DNA from: Emticicia sp051209875
GTDB taxonomy: Bacteria > Bacteroidota > Bacteroidia > Cytophagales > Spirosomataceae
Length of the DNA: 64,000 bases
Direction: 5' to 3'
NCBI RefSeq assembly: GCF_051209875.1
Contig: NZ_JBNTQY010000001.1
Span: 5,270,001 to 5,334,000, forward strand
The notes beneath the pieces are model-generated. The model was not told where the DNA came from. It made no database searches and saw only the letters and a list, made by a program, of their open reading frames with translations. Position 1 is the stretch's first letter. Every line of letters starts with the position of its first letter. This document shows positions 26,646 through 35,522 of the stretch, in pieces. Both the position numbers and the translations under genes were made by a program.

Positions 26646-27224
26646 ATGATACTACTCTCGCTGGCTTGGTTACTTTATGGGGCTATTCATAGTTTAATGG
26701 CTAGCAATTTTTTCAAAGATTTTATGTCAAAAATCTTGGGTAAAAACTTTCGTTTTTATCGACTGATTTATAATATTTTCGCTTTTGCATTGCTTATTCC
26801 TGTACTGACTTTACAATTTTCGACTGAAAAAGTCTCTCTTTGGCAATTATCTGGCTATGTACAAGTCATAGGAAAATTCATTTGTGTTTTTGGAGTAATC
26901 TTTATCGCTACTGCCTTGCAAGGCTATGACTTGGGTGAATTTAGCGGCATTGATTTCAAGAAAACGAATGAAATACCTAAACTGAAAACCGATGGATTAT
27001 TAGAATATGTTCGCCACCCTTTATATTTCGGAATCTTACTTTTGGTTTGGGGTTTGTTTATTTCAGAGGCTTCAACACGTAGCTTGGCAAGTGCCATAGC
27101 CGTTACGATTTACTTATTAATTGGGATATATTTTGAAGAAAAGAAATTGATTGAAACATTTGGCGGGCAATATAAAAAATACCAAAAAGAAGTAGCAATG
27201 TTGATTCCTTTTTTGAAGATTTGA
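26646..27224 (+). CDS. Isoprenylcysteine carboxyl methyltransferase-family membrane protein
   Basis: 192 aa. Start chosen at 26646 because the longer open frame begins inside the preceding terminator. Four to five membrane helices. The C-terminal SAM-binding block is clear: TDGLLEYVRHPLYFGIL (the R-H-P motif) and, later, EEKKLIETFGGQYKKYQKEV (the E-E…Y-x-x-Y motif). This ICMT/PEMT-like family methylates lipidic or small hydrophobic substrates in the membrane; the substrate here is unknown. Confidence 0.75.
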   Translation: MILLSLAWLLYGAIHSLMASNFFKDFMSKILGKNFRFYRLIYNIFAFALLIPVLTLQFSTEKVSLWQLSGYVQVIGKFICVFGVIFIATALQGYDLGEFSGIDFKKTNEIPKLKTDGLLEYVRHPLYFGILLLVWGLFISEASTRSLASAIAVTIYLLIGIYFEEKKLIETFGGQYKKYQKEVAMLIPFLKI

Positions 27225-27386
27225 TAGAGAATATTTAAAAAAACTTCAAGATTAGCAAACTCGAAGTATATATATGGAGGATAAATTACTGATAATCAGA
27301 TTATTATATAGAATGTTTTCAAGAAAACACTTTGACTAATAACAATTTCTTATAATATTTGTTGTGTCTATAAAACTCTTCTGACT

Positions 27387-27902
27387 ATGAAAAGGAATTC
27401 TTTACTTCGCACTTATTCAGTTATTTTTGGATTGTTAATGACTGCATGTAGCAGCTCAAAAGATGAGGTTTTGCCCAATGCCACACAAGCCAAAATCATT
27501 TCTCAAAACTTAGCATTGACCCAATCAATGAAAGGGACTTGGAATGCCGAAATGGTAAAAGATGACAATGTTTTGGTTTATGCACGGAATAACGAAAAAA
27601 ACACGGTCGATTATGGAAAGTTTCAAATTGATTTGAAGAATGATGCAAAGTTTTCGATGATTGATAGAGAAGGTAATAAAATCGAAGGAGAGTGGTATGT
27701 CGGTCAAGGAAATGTATTGAATTTAGAGTACGAAAAAAATGATTTTAAAAGCTGTGCAGTAGAATCAACTTCTCAAGTTTGTACAGTAACTTCGATATTA
27801 GTAACGATAAGTTTTGACCTCGTTAAAGCTCCAAACAATAATGAATTAGGTATTCAAAATAAATCTATTAATTTTTTAATGAAAGCTCCAAAAGTTGAGT
27901 AA
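27387..27902 (+). CDS. Putative lipoprotein
   Basis: 171 aa. The N-terminus has a basic start, hydrophobic core and lipobox LMTAC (Cys about residue 22), so it should be lipidated. The mature part (MKGTWNAEMVKDDN, IEGEWYVGQGNVLNLEY) looks like a small lipocalin-type beta-barrel. Conserved function not recognised. It ends just before a strong terminator and is convergent with the M3 peptidase gene. Confidence 0.65.
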   Translation: MKRNSLLRTYSVIFGLLMTACSSSKDEVLPNATQAKIISQNLALTQSMKGTWNAEMVKDDNVLVYARNNEKNTVDYGKFQIDLKNDAKFSMIDREGNKIEGEWYVGQGNVLNLEYEKNDFKSCAVESTSQVCTVTSILVTISFDLVKAPNNNELGIQNKSINFLMKAPKVE

Positions 27903-27920
27903 TTATTAATAGACATAATA

Positions 27921-27958
27921 TAAAAATGGGGGCAGACGAAAATCTGCCCCCATTTTTA
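27921..27958. terminator. Bidirectional terminator
   Basis: 16-bp perfect stem TAAAAATGGGGGCAGA with loop CGAAAA and A/T outer flanks, between the convergent lipoprotein and M3 peptidase genes. Confidence 0.88.
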
Positions 27959-27980
27959 ATTTTTAGAGAAATAAGTTGTT

Positions 27981-29702
27981 CTACTTCAATTTCTCCAGTT
28001 CATCTTTTACAAAATCCATCAATTCAGCAATATATGCCTTCGAGAAATCAAATTTTACATTGGCTGCTTCATAAATCTTGCCGATTGTGGTGGTATAACC
28101 CAATTTCAAAGCATTTAAGTATCCATCTAAACCTTTTTGAGCATCTTGCTTGTAATTTCTCCAAACACTGATTGCTCCTAATTGAGCCATTCCATATTCA
28201 ATATAGTAAAACGGCACTTCGTAAATGTGCAATTGTCGTTGCCAAGTATAACGTTTGAATCGTTCAAAACCTTTCCAATCTGTAATCGAATCTGAGAATT
28301 GTTCAAATGTTTTTAGCCATTGCGTTTGACGTTCTTCGATACTATGCGTTGGGTTTTCATAAATCCAATGTTGAAATTTATCGACCGTCGCAATCCAAGG
28401 CAAAACCTCTAAAATATCTTCCAAATGCTCAATTTTAGCACGTTTTAGGTCTTCTTCATTTTCAAAGAAAACACCCCAATGCTCCATCGAAATCAATTCC
28501 ATTGACATCGAAGCCAATTCTGCCACCTCTGAAGTTGGATTTCTAAATGAATTAATTGGTAAGTTTCTTACTTCAAATGAATGGATGGCATGTCCACCTT
28601 CATGAACCATCGTGACCACATCACGCAGACTCGAAGTAGCATTCATAAAGATAAATGGTACTCCAATTTCTTCTAAGGGATAATTATAGCCTCCTGGAGC
28701 TTTTCCTTTACGAGATTCTACATCAAAATGTCCCATTCTACGCATGATACGAATGTAATCGGCCAATTTTGGGTCGATTCTTTGGAAACATTCAACTGTT
28801 TTATCCAACAAATCTTCACCGTTTTTGAATGGTTTAAGTGCAGGTTTTCCATCAGGATCAACTTTCAAATCCCATGGACGTAACTCCTCAACATTTAACT
28901 TCGTGCGACGTTCTTTTGCCATTTCATCAACCAAAGGCACAACAGTTTCGGCCACTGCTTCATGGAAATTGAAGCAATCTTGTGGTGTATAATCGAAACG
29001 TCCCATTGCCGCAAACATATAATCACGGAAGTTAACAAAACCGGCATTTACTGCCAATTGATGGCGTAAATCACGCAATTCATTGAATAAAGTATCTAAT
29101 TTTTCATGGTCTTGATACCGGCGTTCCGAAATTTTAGTCCATGCTTCTTCACGAATCTCACGGTTCGGCGATTGCAACAAATCACCTGCCTTAGGTAAAG
29201 TCAATTCTTCGCCATTAATATTTACGGTCATGGCTGCCGTAGTTGACTGATATTCAGTTTGTTTAGTCTGAATTTGTGTTTCAATTGGAATATTTTCTTC
29301 ACGAAAAATCTCGACTGATTTCTTCATTCCGCGAATTGTTATATAAAAACCAGCATCTGTTAATTCCTCTAAAAACGGACTATCAAGGACCTTTTTGTTG
29401 AGTTGGTCACTATAAACAGAAAGTTCGGGCTGAATTTGCTCTACAAAAAACTGGTAGTTTTTTTGATTTTCTTCGCTTGCGGTATCACAAGTCATTTTGA
29501 TATAACGCCAAGCCATATTTTCTGATAAATACGACTCCAACTCACTACGGTCAATAAACCATTGACGCAAATCTTGGGCATTACCTAAAGTACGATTCAA
29601 TAGATTTTCGTACAATGGCTTCACATCTTGCCATGAATTTAAAGCAAATTCTTCACCAATAAATGTGCGTGGTTTTCTTTGTGGTATTGTTATTTCTTGC
29701 AT
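27981..29702 (-). CDS. M3-family oligoendopeptidase
   Basis: 573 aa, typical for PepF-like M3 peptidases. The zinc site is VHEGGHAIHSF (HExxH type, HEGGH) with the downstream Glu ligand in TSEVAELASMSMELIS. No signal peptide, so cytosolic; it would cut short peptides. The upstream gap carries a dispersed repeat (29726-29788), which separates it from the CarboxypepD gene. Confidence 0.92.
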   Translation of the reverse strand: MQEITIPQRKPRTFIGEEFALNSWQDVKPLYENLLNRTLGNAQDLRQWFIDRSELESYLSENMAWRYIKMTCDTASEENQKNYQFFVEQIQPELSVYSDQLNKKVLDSPFLEELTDAGFYITIRGMKKSVEIFREENIPIETQIQTKQTEYQSTTAAMTVNINGEELTLPKAGDLLQSPNREIREEAWTKISERRYQDHEKLDTLFNELRDLRHQLAVNAGFVNFRDYMFAAMGRFDYTPQDCFNFHEAVAETVVPLVDEMAKERRTKLNVEELRPWDLKVDPDGKPALKPFKNGEDLLDKTVECFQRIDPKLADYIRIMRRMGHFDVESRKGKAPGGYNYPLEEIGVPFIFMNATSSLRDVVTMVHEGGHAIHSFEVRNLPINSFRNPTSEVAELASMSMELISMEHWGVFFENEEDLKRAKIEHLEDILEVLPWIATVDKFQHWIYENPTHSIEERQTQWLKTFEQFSDSITDWKGFERFKRYTWQRQLHIYEVPFYYIEYGMAQLGAISVWRNYKQDAQKGLDGYLNALKLGYTTTIGKIYEAANVKFDFSKAYIAELMDFVKDELEKLK

Positions 29703-29725
29703 GATTATTTTGTTATTGAGATACT

Positions 29726-29788
29726 GGATACGAGAAGCAAGATATGAGATTTTAAAAAAAAACTTTCTCGTATCCCAAATCTCATATC
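29726..29788. repeat. Dispersed inverted repeat with crossed arms
   Basis: GGATACGAGAA (29726-29736), GATATGAGAT (29741-29750), TTCTCGTATCC (29765-29775), ATCTCATATC (29779-29788): two perfect inverted pairs in the order a-b-a'-b'. Related to the element at 51961-52030. Confidence 0.7.
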
Positions 29789-29801
29789 CCGAATCTAAAA
29801 T

Positions 29802-30632
29802 CTAAAATTTAAAACTTGGTATTCTTTGAAATTCATCCAAACAACGATAAACCTCAAAAGTAAGGTCATAGTCGTTGGCTGTTAACACAAAATTATCAGG
29901 TAAATTACAAAATTTCATAAAGTTCTTTAGCTCCTGACCTTTTAGTTTTGTTACAAACGAAATGTATTCAGAATTATAACGGTACTCAACCAAGAGTTTT
30001 CTTAAATCTTCTTGTTTCATTGCGGCTAACTTTCGGCGTGATTTTCCTTCTTTACTAAAAAGTTCATAAAGTCCATCTATCGAAATGCCAATTGCTCCAG
30101 GAGTAGAGGTATTTGTATTAATCAAGTTTGAAATATCTTTCCATTTAAGTTTTGTAGAAGCCTCGGGCGTTGCCAAAAGTTCATCAATTTGTTTTTTGAT
30201 TTGCTCCAAACGCTTATCTCTCACAACCACTTCATGCAAGGCTATCGCATCTTGTCGCATTTCGATAACAGGCTCCATATTTACCCCATCCCACGCAATT
30301 CCTGTTGCTTTATAGCCAACCGAAGTAATTTTTATCGAATCACCTTTTGAAGCCCTTACCAAGAAATTACCATTTTCACTTGTCTTGGTTATTTGCTTGG
30401 TATTTTTATTGACAACCGTTGCCGCTGGTACTGGCTTTCCAGTAACCTTATCAATAGCTCTGCCAAGGACGTAAGATTTTTGGGCGAAAGTGGAGAAGGA
30501 AAGGAGAAAACATAGTATTAACCCCACCCCTAACCCCTCCCCGAACTTGGGAGGGGAAAAACAAATATAATATTTCGTTACTCCCCTCCCTATCGGGGAG
30601 GGGCTGGGGGTGGGGTTATTTAATCTGTCCAT
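29802..30632 (-). CDS. CarboxypepD-regulatory-domain protein with repeat-derived N-terminus
   Basis: 276 aa if the ATG at 30632 is used. Residues 1-37 (PTPSPSPIGRGV … FGEGLGVGL) are translated from a GC-rich inverted repeat (30520-30617); a normal signal-peptide core (ILCFLLSFSTFAQ) follows directly. A GTG at 30527 (codon 36) inside the repeat would give 241 aa. The start is therefore uncertain and the true upstream end may have been displaced by the repeat. Residues about 52-130 are a CarboxypepD-regulatory beta-sandwich (GRAIDKVTGKPVPAATVV); the rest is helical and unassigned. The ATG overlaps the M14 gene by 17 nt. Confidence 0.65.
   Translation of the reverse strand: MDRLNNPTPSPSPIGRGVTKYYICFSPPKFGEGLGVGLILCFLLSFSTFAQKSYVLGRAIDKVTGKPVPAATVVNKNTKQITKTSENGNFLVRASKGDSIKITSVGYKATGIAWDGVNMEPVIEMRQDAIALHEVVVRDKRLEQIKKQIDELLATPEASTKLKWKDISNLINTNTSTPGAIGISIDGLYELFSKEGKSRRKLAAMKQEDLRKLLVEYRYNSEYISFVTKLKGQELKNFMKFCNLPDNFVLTANDYDLTFEVYRCLDEFQRIPSFKF
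30520..30617. repeat. GC-rich inverted repeat (REP/MITE-like)
   Basis: 98 nt, strikingly C- then G-rich in an AT-rich neighbourhood. Outer arms AACCCCACCCCTAACCCC… and its complement match over 23 nt with two differences; an inner pair (GGGAGGGG / CCCCTCCC) nests within. It begins inside the stop codon of the M14 gene and runs into the next coding region. Repeats of this PTPSPSPIGRG-encoding kind are dispersed in many bacterial genomes. Confidence 0.8.
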
Positions 30633-31956
30633 TCAGAATAATATATTTAACTTCTTTGTCTTTGGTTAGGAGAAAACTGGCTCTTTCATCGAGATTTAAT
30701 TCTTGGTTCAAGAGTTCTTTCTCAGAGATTTTATATTGTTGCATTATTTCTGGAAAATCATGCAACATACTTACGGTCAAACCTTTGGCATCAATTTCTT
30801 TGATTCCCCAAAAAGTTGAAAGGTCGCCGAGGTCTTCAATAACGCTCGAATACTCAAAATCGGTAGCATTATTGACATTTTTTTCACTTAAATTAATTCC
30901 AATATCTTTGATTGTAGTTTTTCCATCATGCACAAATTCGGCATGACGAATCAACAAGTCGAATAAATACCTATCATTATTTGGAATCGCTTCGTAATAT
31001 TTTAGTTTATATTTTTTGTAAGATTTTTCAGAAATCGCCTGTAAACCATTCAAAATTGCTACAAAATTAAGTTTTCTGATAAATTGTTTTTCAATATCAT
31101 CTTTATACCCACCCGATTCTATCAAAATCAAACTACTCCCCCATTTTGCAATATTGTCACCAAAAGCACGTGGTTCGTGGTCGTCGTTCCATCTACCCAA
31201 ATGCCCAGGGATAAACTGCTCTAATGCTTCGTGCATCCCACAAATTACCTGCATGGCTCGTGTACGTGTCGCATTCCACTCTTTTTCATGGTTATAAGAA
31301 GTTGCCAAAAACGAAACGGTTGCTTGCTTTCCGCTCGCTCCCGCACTGTATTTTGTACCTTTATCGTGTAGATTAAATGAGAAATCAGGATGCAATTCAT
31401 CTTGCAGTTTTTTTAATAGCTGTCCTTCAGGAGTCTGAAAACGCAAGGCATCTCTATTCATATCAATGTCGGTAGCAGTGCGTCTTTGGTAGCGTTCAGC
31501 ACCATCAGGGTTAAGCATTGGCACAAAATAAAGCGTGCAGTTCTCTAATATTGTTGCCCTTAAAGCGTCGAAACCATCATTTTTTGGCGGAATGCCGCCC
31601 ACTTGAAAAAACTTAAAAATATCCAACAAGGCCATCGTAGCCGTTGGTTCATCGCCGTGCATTTGTGACCACAATAAAATCTTCGTTTTTCCACTTCCCA
31701 ACTTGATTTGATAAATATCTCTTTGTTCAAATGATTTGCCTATTTTCTGCACATCAAAAGGCAGATTTTCAATCAATGGGACAATGTCTTTATGCTTGAA
31801 ACGACGTTTAGTTATCGTTTTTTCCTTGTAATCTTCGTATCTATCGAATAATTGTTGAGAGAAATCTTGTGAAGCTTTCTGCATTGTTAGAGCCATACCG
31901 AACAACAAAATAAATGGTGTAAACACAAAGGTAAGGTGTTTGCGAAGAAGTACCAT
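30616..31956 (-). CDS. M14-family zinc carboxypeptidase
   Basis: 446 aa. Zinc ligands are visible: MHGDEPTA (HxxE) and FNLHDKGTKYSAG (third His); NPDGAERYQRRTATDIDMNRD is the substrate-carboxylate/Asn-Arg block and ILIESGGY carries the catalytic Glu. An N-terminal hydrophobic stretch suggests export, possibly as an anchored protein. It is transcribed from a promoter within the end of the EamA gene. Confidence 0.87.
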   Translation of the reverse strand: MVLLRKHLTFVFTPFILLFGMALTMQKASQDFSQQLFDRYEDYKEKTITKRRFKHKDIVPLIENLPFDVQKIGKSFEQRDIYQIKLGSGKTKILLWSQMHGDEPTATMALLDIFKFFQVGGIPPKNDGFDALRATILENCTLYFVPMLNPDGAERYQRRTATDIDMNRDALRFQTPEGQLLKKLQDELHPDFSFNLHDKGTKYSAGASGKQATVSFLATSYNHEKEWNATRTRAMQVICGMHEALEQFIPGHLGRWNDDHEPRAFGDNIAKWGSSLILIESGGYKDDIEKQFIRKLNFVAILNGLQAISEKSYKKYKLKYYEAIPNNDRYLFDLLIRHAEFVHDGKTTIKDIGINLSEKNVNNATDFEYSSVIEDLGDLSTFWGIKEIDAKGLTVSMLHDFPEIMQQYKISEKELLNQELNLDERASFLLTKDKEVKYIILNGQIK

Positions 31957-31984
31957 AATTTTAAGTTTTTTTAGGAATTATTAT

Positions 31985-32015
31985 CAAAAGTACATTTTGT
32001 TATCTTTCCCTCAAA
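31985..32015 (-). promoter_or_regulatory. Promoter for the M14 peptidase gene
   Basis: On the minus strand TTTG (32015-32012), 19-nt spacer, TACTTTTG (31992-31985); the ATG is at 31956, 29 nt on. It overlaps the last codons of the EamA gene. Confidence 0.65.
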
Positions 32016-32934
32016 AATACTCAGCATTATTATCTATTTCTTTCGCTTTTTTTCTTCTTCCCAAAGTCATTAAAATAACGCCTGCTAAAATAATAGCTGA
32101 GGCTGTTAAAGAACGTGAAGTAAGGCGTTCGTCAAGAAAAATCCAACCAAGAAAGATAGCTACAACGGGATTTACATAAGCATAAGTAGCGGTTAGTTGC
32201 GGAGGAGCATTATTTATCAACCAGACATAAGCCGTGTAGCCTACATACGAACCAACAATGACCAGATAAATCATTGCCAAATACGTTTGCTGGGTCATAC
32301 TTTGTAAGGCCTGTAATTGATTTTTTTCAAATATCAGACTCATGCTTAAAGAAAAACACCCACCGACAATCATCTGAATTGCAGTTGATTGAAGTGACCT
32401 TGGAAGTGATAAATAAGGTGATTTTAACGAACCAAAAGCCCAAGCAACTGAGCCACCAAATACTACAAGAGCTGGCAATAAAGATACCTCACGTTGTCCG
32501 ATTTGTTGGGCAGGATTCAATAAAAAAGCCATTCCAACCAAACCCAATACTAAGCCGATTGAACCAATTAGTGTTGGCTTTTGATTGCTGAAGAATAAGA
32601 AATCAAGTAAGATCATCCATGCAGGAAGTGTGGCGACTAATAAAGCAACTAATCCAGATGGCATAAATCGAAGAGCATACGCTACAGCACAGTTCCCAAC
32701 TCCACTCAAAAGTACACCAATAAAAGCCGCATTTCGAATGTGCTTCATTGAAGGAAAACCTTCTCCTCGTAACAAAGTAAATATGAATAATAAAGTGCCT
32801 CCAATTAAAAAACGAGTACAGGAAACCAACATTGGAGGAAGGACAACAATCGCATATTTAACACCTAAATAAGTAGAACCCCAAACGATATAAACCACGC
32901 CAAGTGCAATAAAAATCTTGGTTTTTTGAGACAT
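32011..32934 (-). CDS. EamA-family (DMT) transporter
   Basis: 307 aa, ten hydrophobic helices forming two EamA repeats (VYIVWGSTYLGVKYAI in the first, AYVNPVVAIFLGWIFLDE in the second, the latter being the hallmark string of the family). Inner-membrane exporter of metabolites; substrate unknown. It lies 48 nt after the Fur-family gene on the same strand and may be co-transcribed with it. Confidence 0.88.
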   Translation of the reverse strand: MSQKTKIFIALGVVYIVWGSTYLGVKYAIVVLPPMLVSCTRFLIGGTLLFIFTLLRGEGFPSMKHIRNAAFIGVLLSGVGNCAVAYALRFMPSGLVALLVATLPAWMILLDFLFFSNQKPTLIGSIGLVLGLVGMAFLLNPAQQIGQREVSLLPALVVFGGSVAWAFGSLKSPYLSLPRSLQSTAIQMIVGGCFSLSMSLIFEKNQLQALQSMTQQTYLAMIYLVIVGSYVGYTAYVWLINNAPPQLTATYAYVNPVVAIFLGWIFLDERLTSRSLTASAIILAGVILMTLGRRKKAKEIDNNAEYF

Positions 32935-32982
32935 ATTGATGGCAATGATAAATGTTGAATAATAAAAATTGAGTAGTGCTAA

Positions 32983-33402
32983 TTATGCAATACAATTGGG
33001 GCAAGTACCTTGTACAAGCATATTTACCTCAGTTCGTTTATAACCTTCGGGTAAGTTAAACATGGGAATGTGTACACTCTCAATACAAGTAGTATTGCCA
33101 CATTTCAAACATTTAAAATGTACGTGGTCGTGATGATGATTATCATGGCTACATTCAGAATTGCGACAAAGGGCATATTTTGTACCACCTTCATCGTCCA
33201 AAACTTTATGAATGATTCCTTTTTCTACGAAAGTTTTGAGTGTACGATAAATGGTCACACGGTCGAAACGCTCACCGAAACGCTCTTCCAAATCACCATG
33301 AGAAAGGGCAAAGTTAAAGCTTTGAAACGATTGTAGAATATCTGATCGACAACCCGTGTGTCGTAATTCGTATTCTTTAAGAGTATCTTTTGAAGGATTC
33401 AT
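32983..33402 (-). CDS. Fur-family metal-dependent regulator
   Basis: 139 aa from the ATG at 33402 (a TTG 15 nt upstream is possible). Winged helix around HGDLEERFGERFDRVTIYRTLKTF; metal/dimerisation region SHDNHHHDHVHFKC; structural zinc pairs CLKC and CPNC. Whether it senses Fe, Zn or peroxide cannot be told. It sits between an ABC exporter and an EamA transporter. No Fur-box-like palindrome was found in front of it. Confidence 0.88.
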   Translation of the reverse strand: MNPSKDTLKEYELRHTGCRSDILQSFQSFNFALSHGDLEERFGERFDRVTIYRTLKTFVEKGIIHKVLDDEGGTKYALCRNSECSHDNHHHDHVHFKCLKCGNTTCIESVHIPMFNLPEGYKRTEVNMLVQGTCPNCIA

Positions 33403-33490
33403 GTTATCAACGGTCAACAGACCTTAGTCCTTAGTTTCTAATCACTTTATAATCAAATCACCAACCTTTATCTATCAGCAATTTAAACTA

Positions 33491-35392
33491 CTATTCCACC
33501 AGCAAATTTACATTATCAAACTGTAATTTTACCAAATTTGCATAAATTCCTTCAGCTTGTAAAATGAGTTGTTCGTGAGTACCTTTTTCCGCAATCTCTC
33601 CATCTTTCAACACATAAATTGTATCGACATTTCTGATCGTTGCCAAGCGGTGAGCAATGATAATTGTAGTACGATTTTTCATCAGTTCATCTAACGCATC
33701 TTGCACCAATTTTTCCGACTCAGAATCTAAAGCACTAGTGGCCTCATCTAATAATAAGATTGATGGATCTTTCAAAATCGCACGTGCAATGGCTACTCTT
33801 TGGCGTTGTCCGCCTGAAAGTTTCACGCCACGTTCTCCCACAATGGTTTGAAACTTTTCAGGAAACGATTCTACAAATTCTAAAGCATTGGCTTTTCTTG
33901 CAGCCTCAAATACTTCGGTTTCGGTGGCATTAGGTTTTCCATAAGCAATGTTCTCAAAGATAGTTCCACCAAAAAGCATCACCTCTTGTGGCACAATGGC
34001 AATATTACTACGCAATTCGGTTACATCTTGCGGTTCGATATTTTGTCCATCAACCAAAATCTTTCCTTTGTTTAATGGATACAATTTCATCAGCAACTGT
34101 ACAATAGTAGATTTTCCAGCACCACTATGTCCCACAATCGCAATTTTTTCACCTGCTTTAATATCCAATGAAATATCTTTCAAAACAGTCACATCAGGAC
34201 GAGAAGGATATGAAAAGCCAACATTTTCAAATGAAATATTACCTGCTGCTTTCTTAAAATTGAGTTTTCGAGCAACATCTACTTCTGATTTTTCATCAAT
34301 AATCTCTAAAACTCTTTCTGAAGCACCGATGGTCCGCTGAATTTGGGCATACATATCTCCCAAGCCACCAACCGAGCCACCAATAAAACCAGTATAAAGT
34401 ATAAAAGTAAATAGGTCTTGAAAAGCCAATTCTCCAGATAAAACCAAATTCCCACCATACCAAACCACCCCCACAACACCACCAAACAATACCAATATAA
34501 TGAATGAAATAAATCCACCTCTAAATGTCGCTGCTTTCAAGGCATATTCAACTACTCGTTGAATTGATGTTGAATAGCGACTTACTTCTAAACGCTCATT
34601 AGTAAATGCTTTTACGACATTGACCGATTGTAATGTTTCCTCAACAATGATATTTGTCTGAGCCAGCTCATCTTGTACTTTCTTAGAATTTTTTCTAATG
34701 AATCTTCCAAAAATAATGGCAGCAACTACTAGAAATGGAAAAGTTGAAAGCATGAAAAGCGTTAACTTACTCGACAATAGCGAAATCAAAATAATACCAC
34801 CAACCAAGGTAAAAACCTGACGAAAAAGTTCGGCAAGCGTTATCGAAAGTACATCTTGTAGCTGTGTTACGTCTGAAGTTATACGACTCATTAATTCACC
34901 CACACGGCTTTTTTCAAAAAACGTGATAGGTAATGTAATGATTTTAGTATAAAGCTCCCTCCGCAAATCTCGCATTGATTTTTCAGAGACTTGTGTAAAA
35001 GTATAAACTCTCAAAAACGAAAATGTCGCTTGAAGTAGCAACAAAACGATAAATAGCAGAGTAACTTCGTTGAGTGTAAGATTCTGTGAAGAACTAAAAA
35101 TATTTTGAAACTTCTGAATACCAATATTTCCGCCCATCATTCCAGAAGCATTAGCTGCCTCAGCAGCATTTTTAGGCGAAACAATTGCTCCAACCATCTG
35201 CCCCATCAAAAGCGGAATACTCATTGATGTGATTTGCGAAAGAATCAGAAAAATAAAACCTATCGCAAATGTTCCTTTGTAAGGAAGTGTGAATCTGAAA
35301 ACTTTTAATGCTTTATTAAAACCTTCTTTGCTAACTTTTTTCTTGTCTGCTTCCGAAACTACCGCTCCAAAATTACTACTTCTTTTTGCCAT
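33491..35392 (-). CDS. ABC exporter, fused permease/ATPase (MsbA-like)
   Basis: 633 aa half-transporter. Six membrane helices span about residues 35-340, then the nucleotide-binding domain: Walker A GHSGAGKSTIV, signature LSGGQRQRVAIARA, Walker B ILLLDEATSALD, H-loop IIIAHRL. It would homodimerise in the inner membrane and export lipid or hydrophobic compounds. It is 88 nt upstream of the Fur-family gene on the same strand and preceded by 20-bp direct repeats (35427-35459). Confidence 0.92.
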   Translation of the reverse strand: MAKRSSNFGAVVSEADKKKVSKEGFNKALKVFRFTLPYKGTFAIGFIFLILSQITSMSIPLLMGQMVGAIVSPKNAAEAANASGMMGGNIGIQKFQNIFSSSQNLTLNEVTLLFIVLLLLQATFSFLRVYTFTQVSEKSMRDLRRELYTKIITLPITFFEKSRVGELMSRITSDVTQLQDVLSITLAELFRQVFTLVGGIILISLLSSKLTLFMLSTFPFLVVAAIIFGRFIRKNSKKVQDELAQTNIIVEETLQSVNVVKAFTNERLEVSRYSTSIQRVVEYALKAATFRGGFISFIILVLFGGVVGVVWYGGNLVLSGELAFQDLFTFILYTGFIGGSVGGLGDMYAQIQRTIGASERVLEIIDEKSEVDVARKLNFKKAAGNISFENVGFSYPSRPDVTVLKDISLDIKAGEKIAIVGHSGAGKSTIVQLLMKLYPLNKGKILVDGQNIEPQDVTELRSNIAIVPQEVMLFGGTIFENIAYGKPNATETEVFEAARKANALEFVESFPEKFQTIVGERGVKLSGGQRQRVAIARAILKDPSILLLDEATSALDSESEKLVQDALDELMKNRTTIIIAHRLATIRNVDTIYVLKDGEIAEKGTHEQLILQAEGIYANLVKLQFDNVNLLVE

Positions 35393-35426
35393 TTTTTTAT
35401 TTAAAAAGGTTGCTAAATTTTGTTAC

Positions 35427-35459
35427 AAGTTGTTGAAACTTATGATAAGTTGTTGAAAC
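35427..35459. promoter_or_regulatory. Two 13-bp direct repeats, 20-bp period
   Basis: AAGTTGTTGAAAC at 35427-35439 and 35447-35459, exactly two helical turns apart, 35-67 nt upstream of the ABC exporter ATG. Fits a tandem-bound activator or repressor site. Confidence 0.4.
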
Positions 35460-35522
35460 ATCATTGATTTTTTACGTATAAATCAACAATCATGTAACGC
35501 AATTAACAAATTTCAACAATGT

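Noticed and set aside
30616..30632. 17-nt overlap of the CarboxypepD gene with the M14 gene as evidence of coupling
   Set aside because: The ATG lies at the edge of a repeat that seems to have displaced the native start, so the overlap may be accidental.
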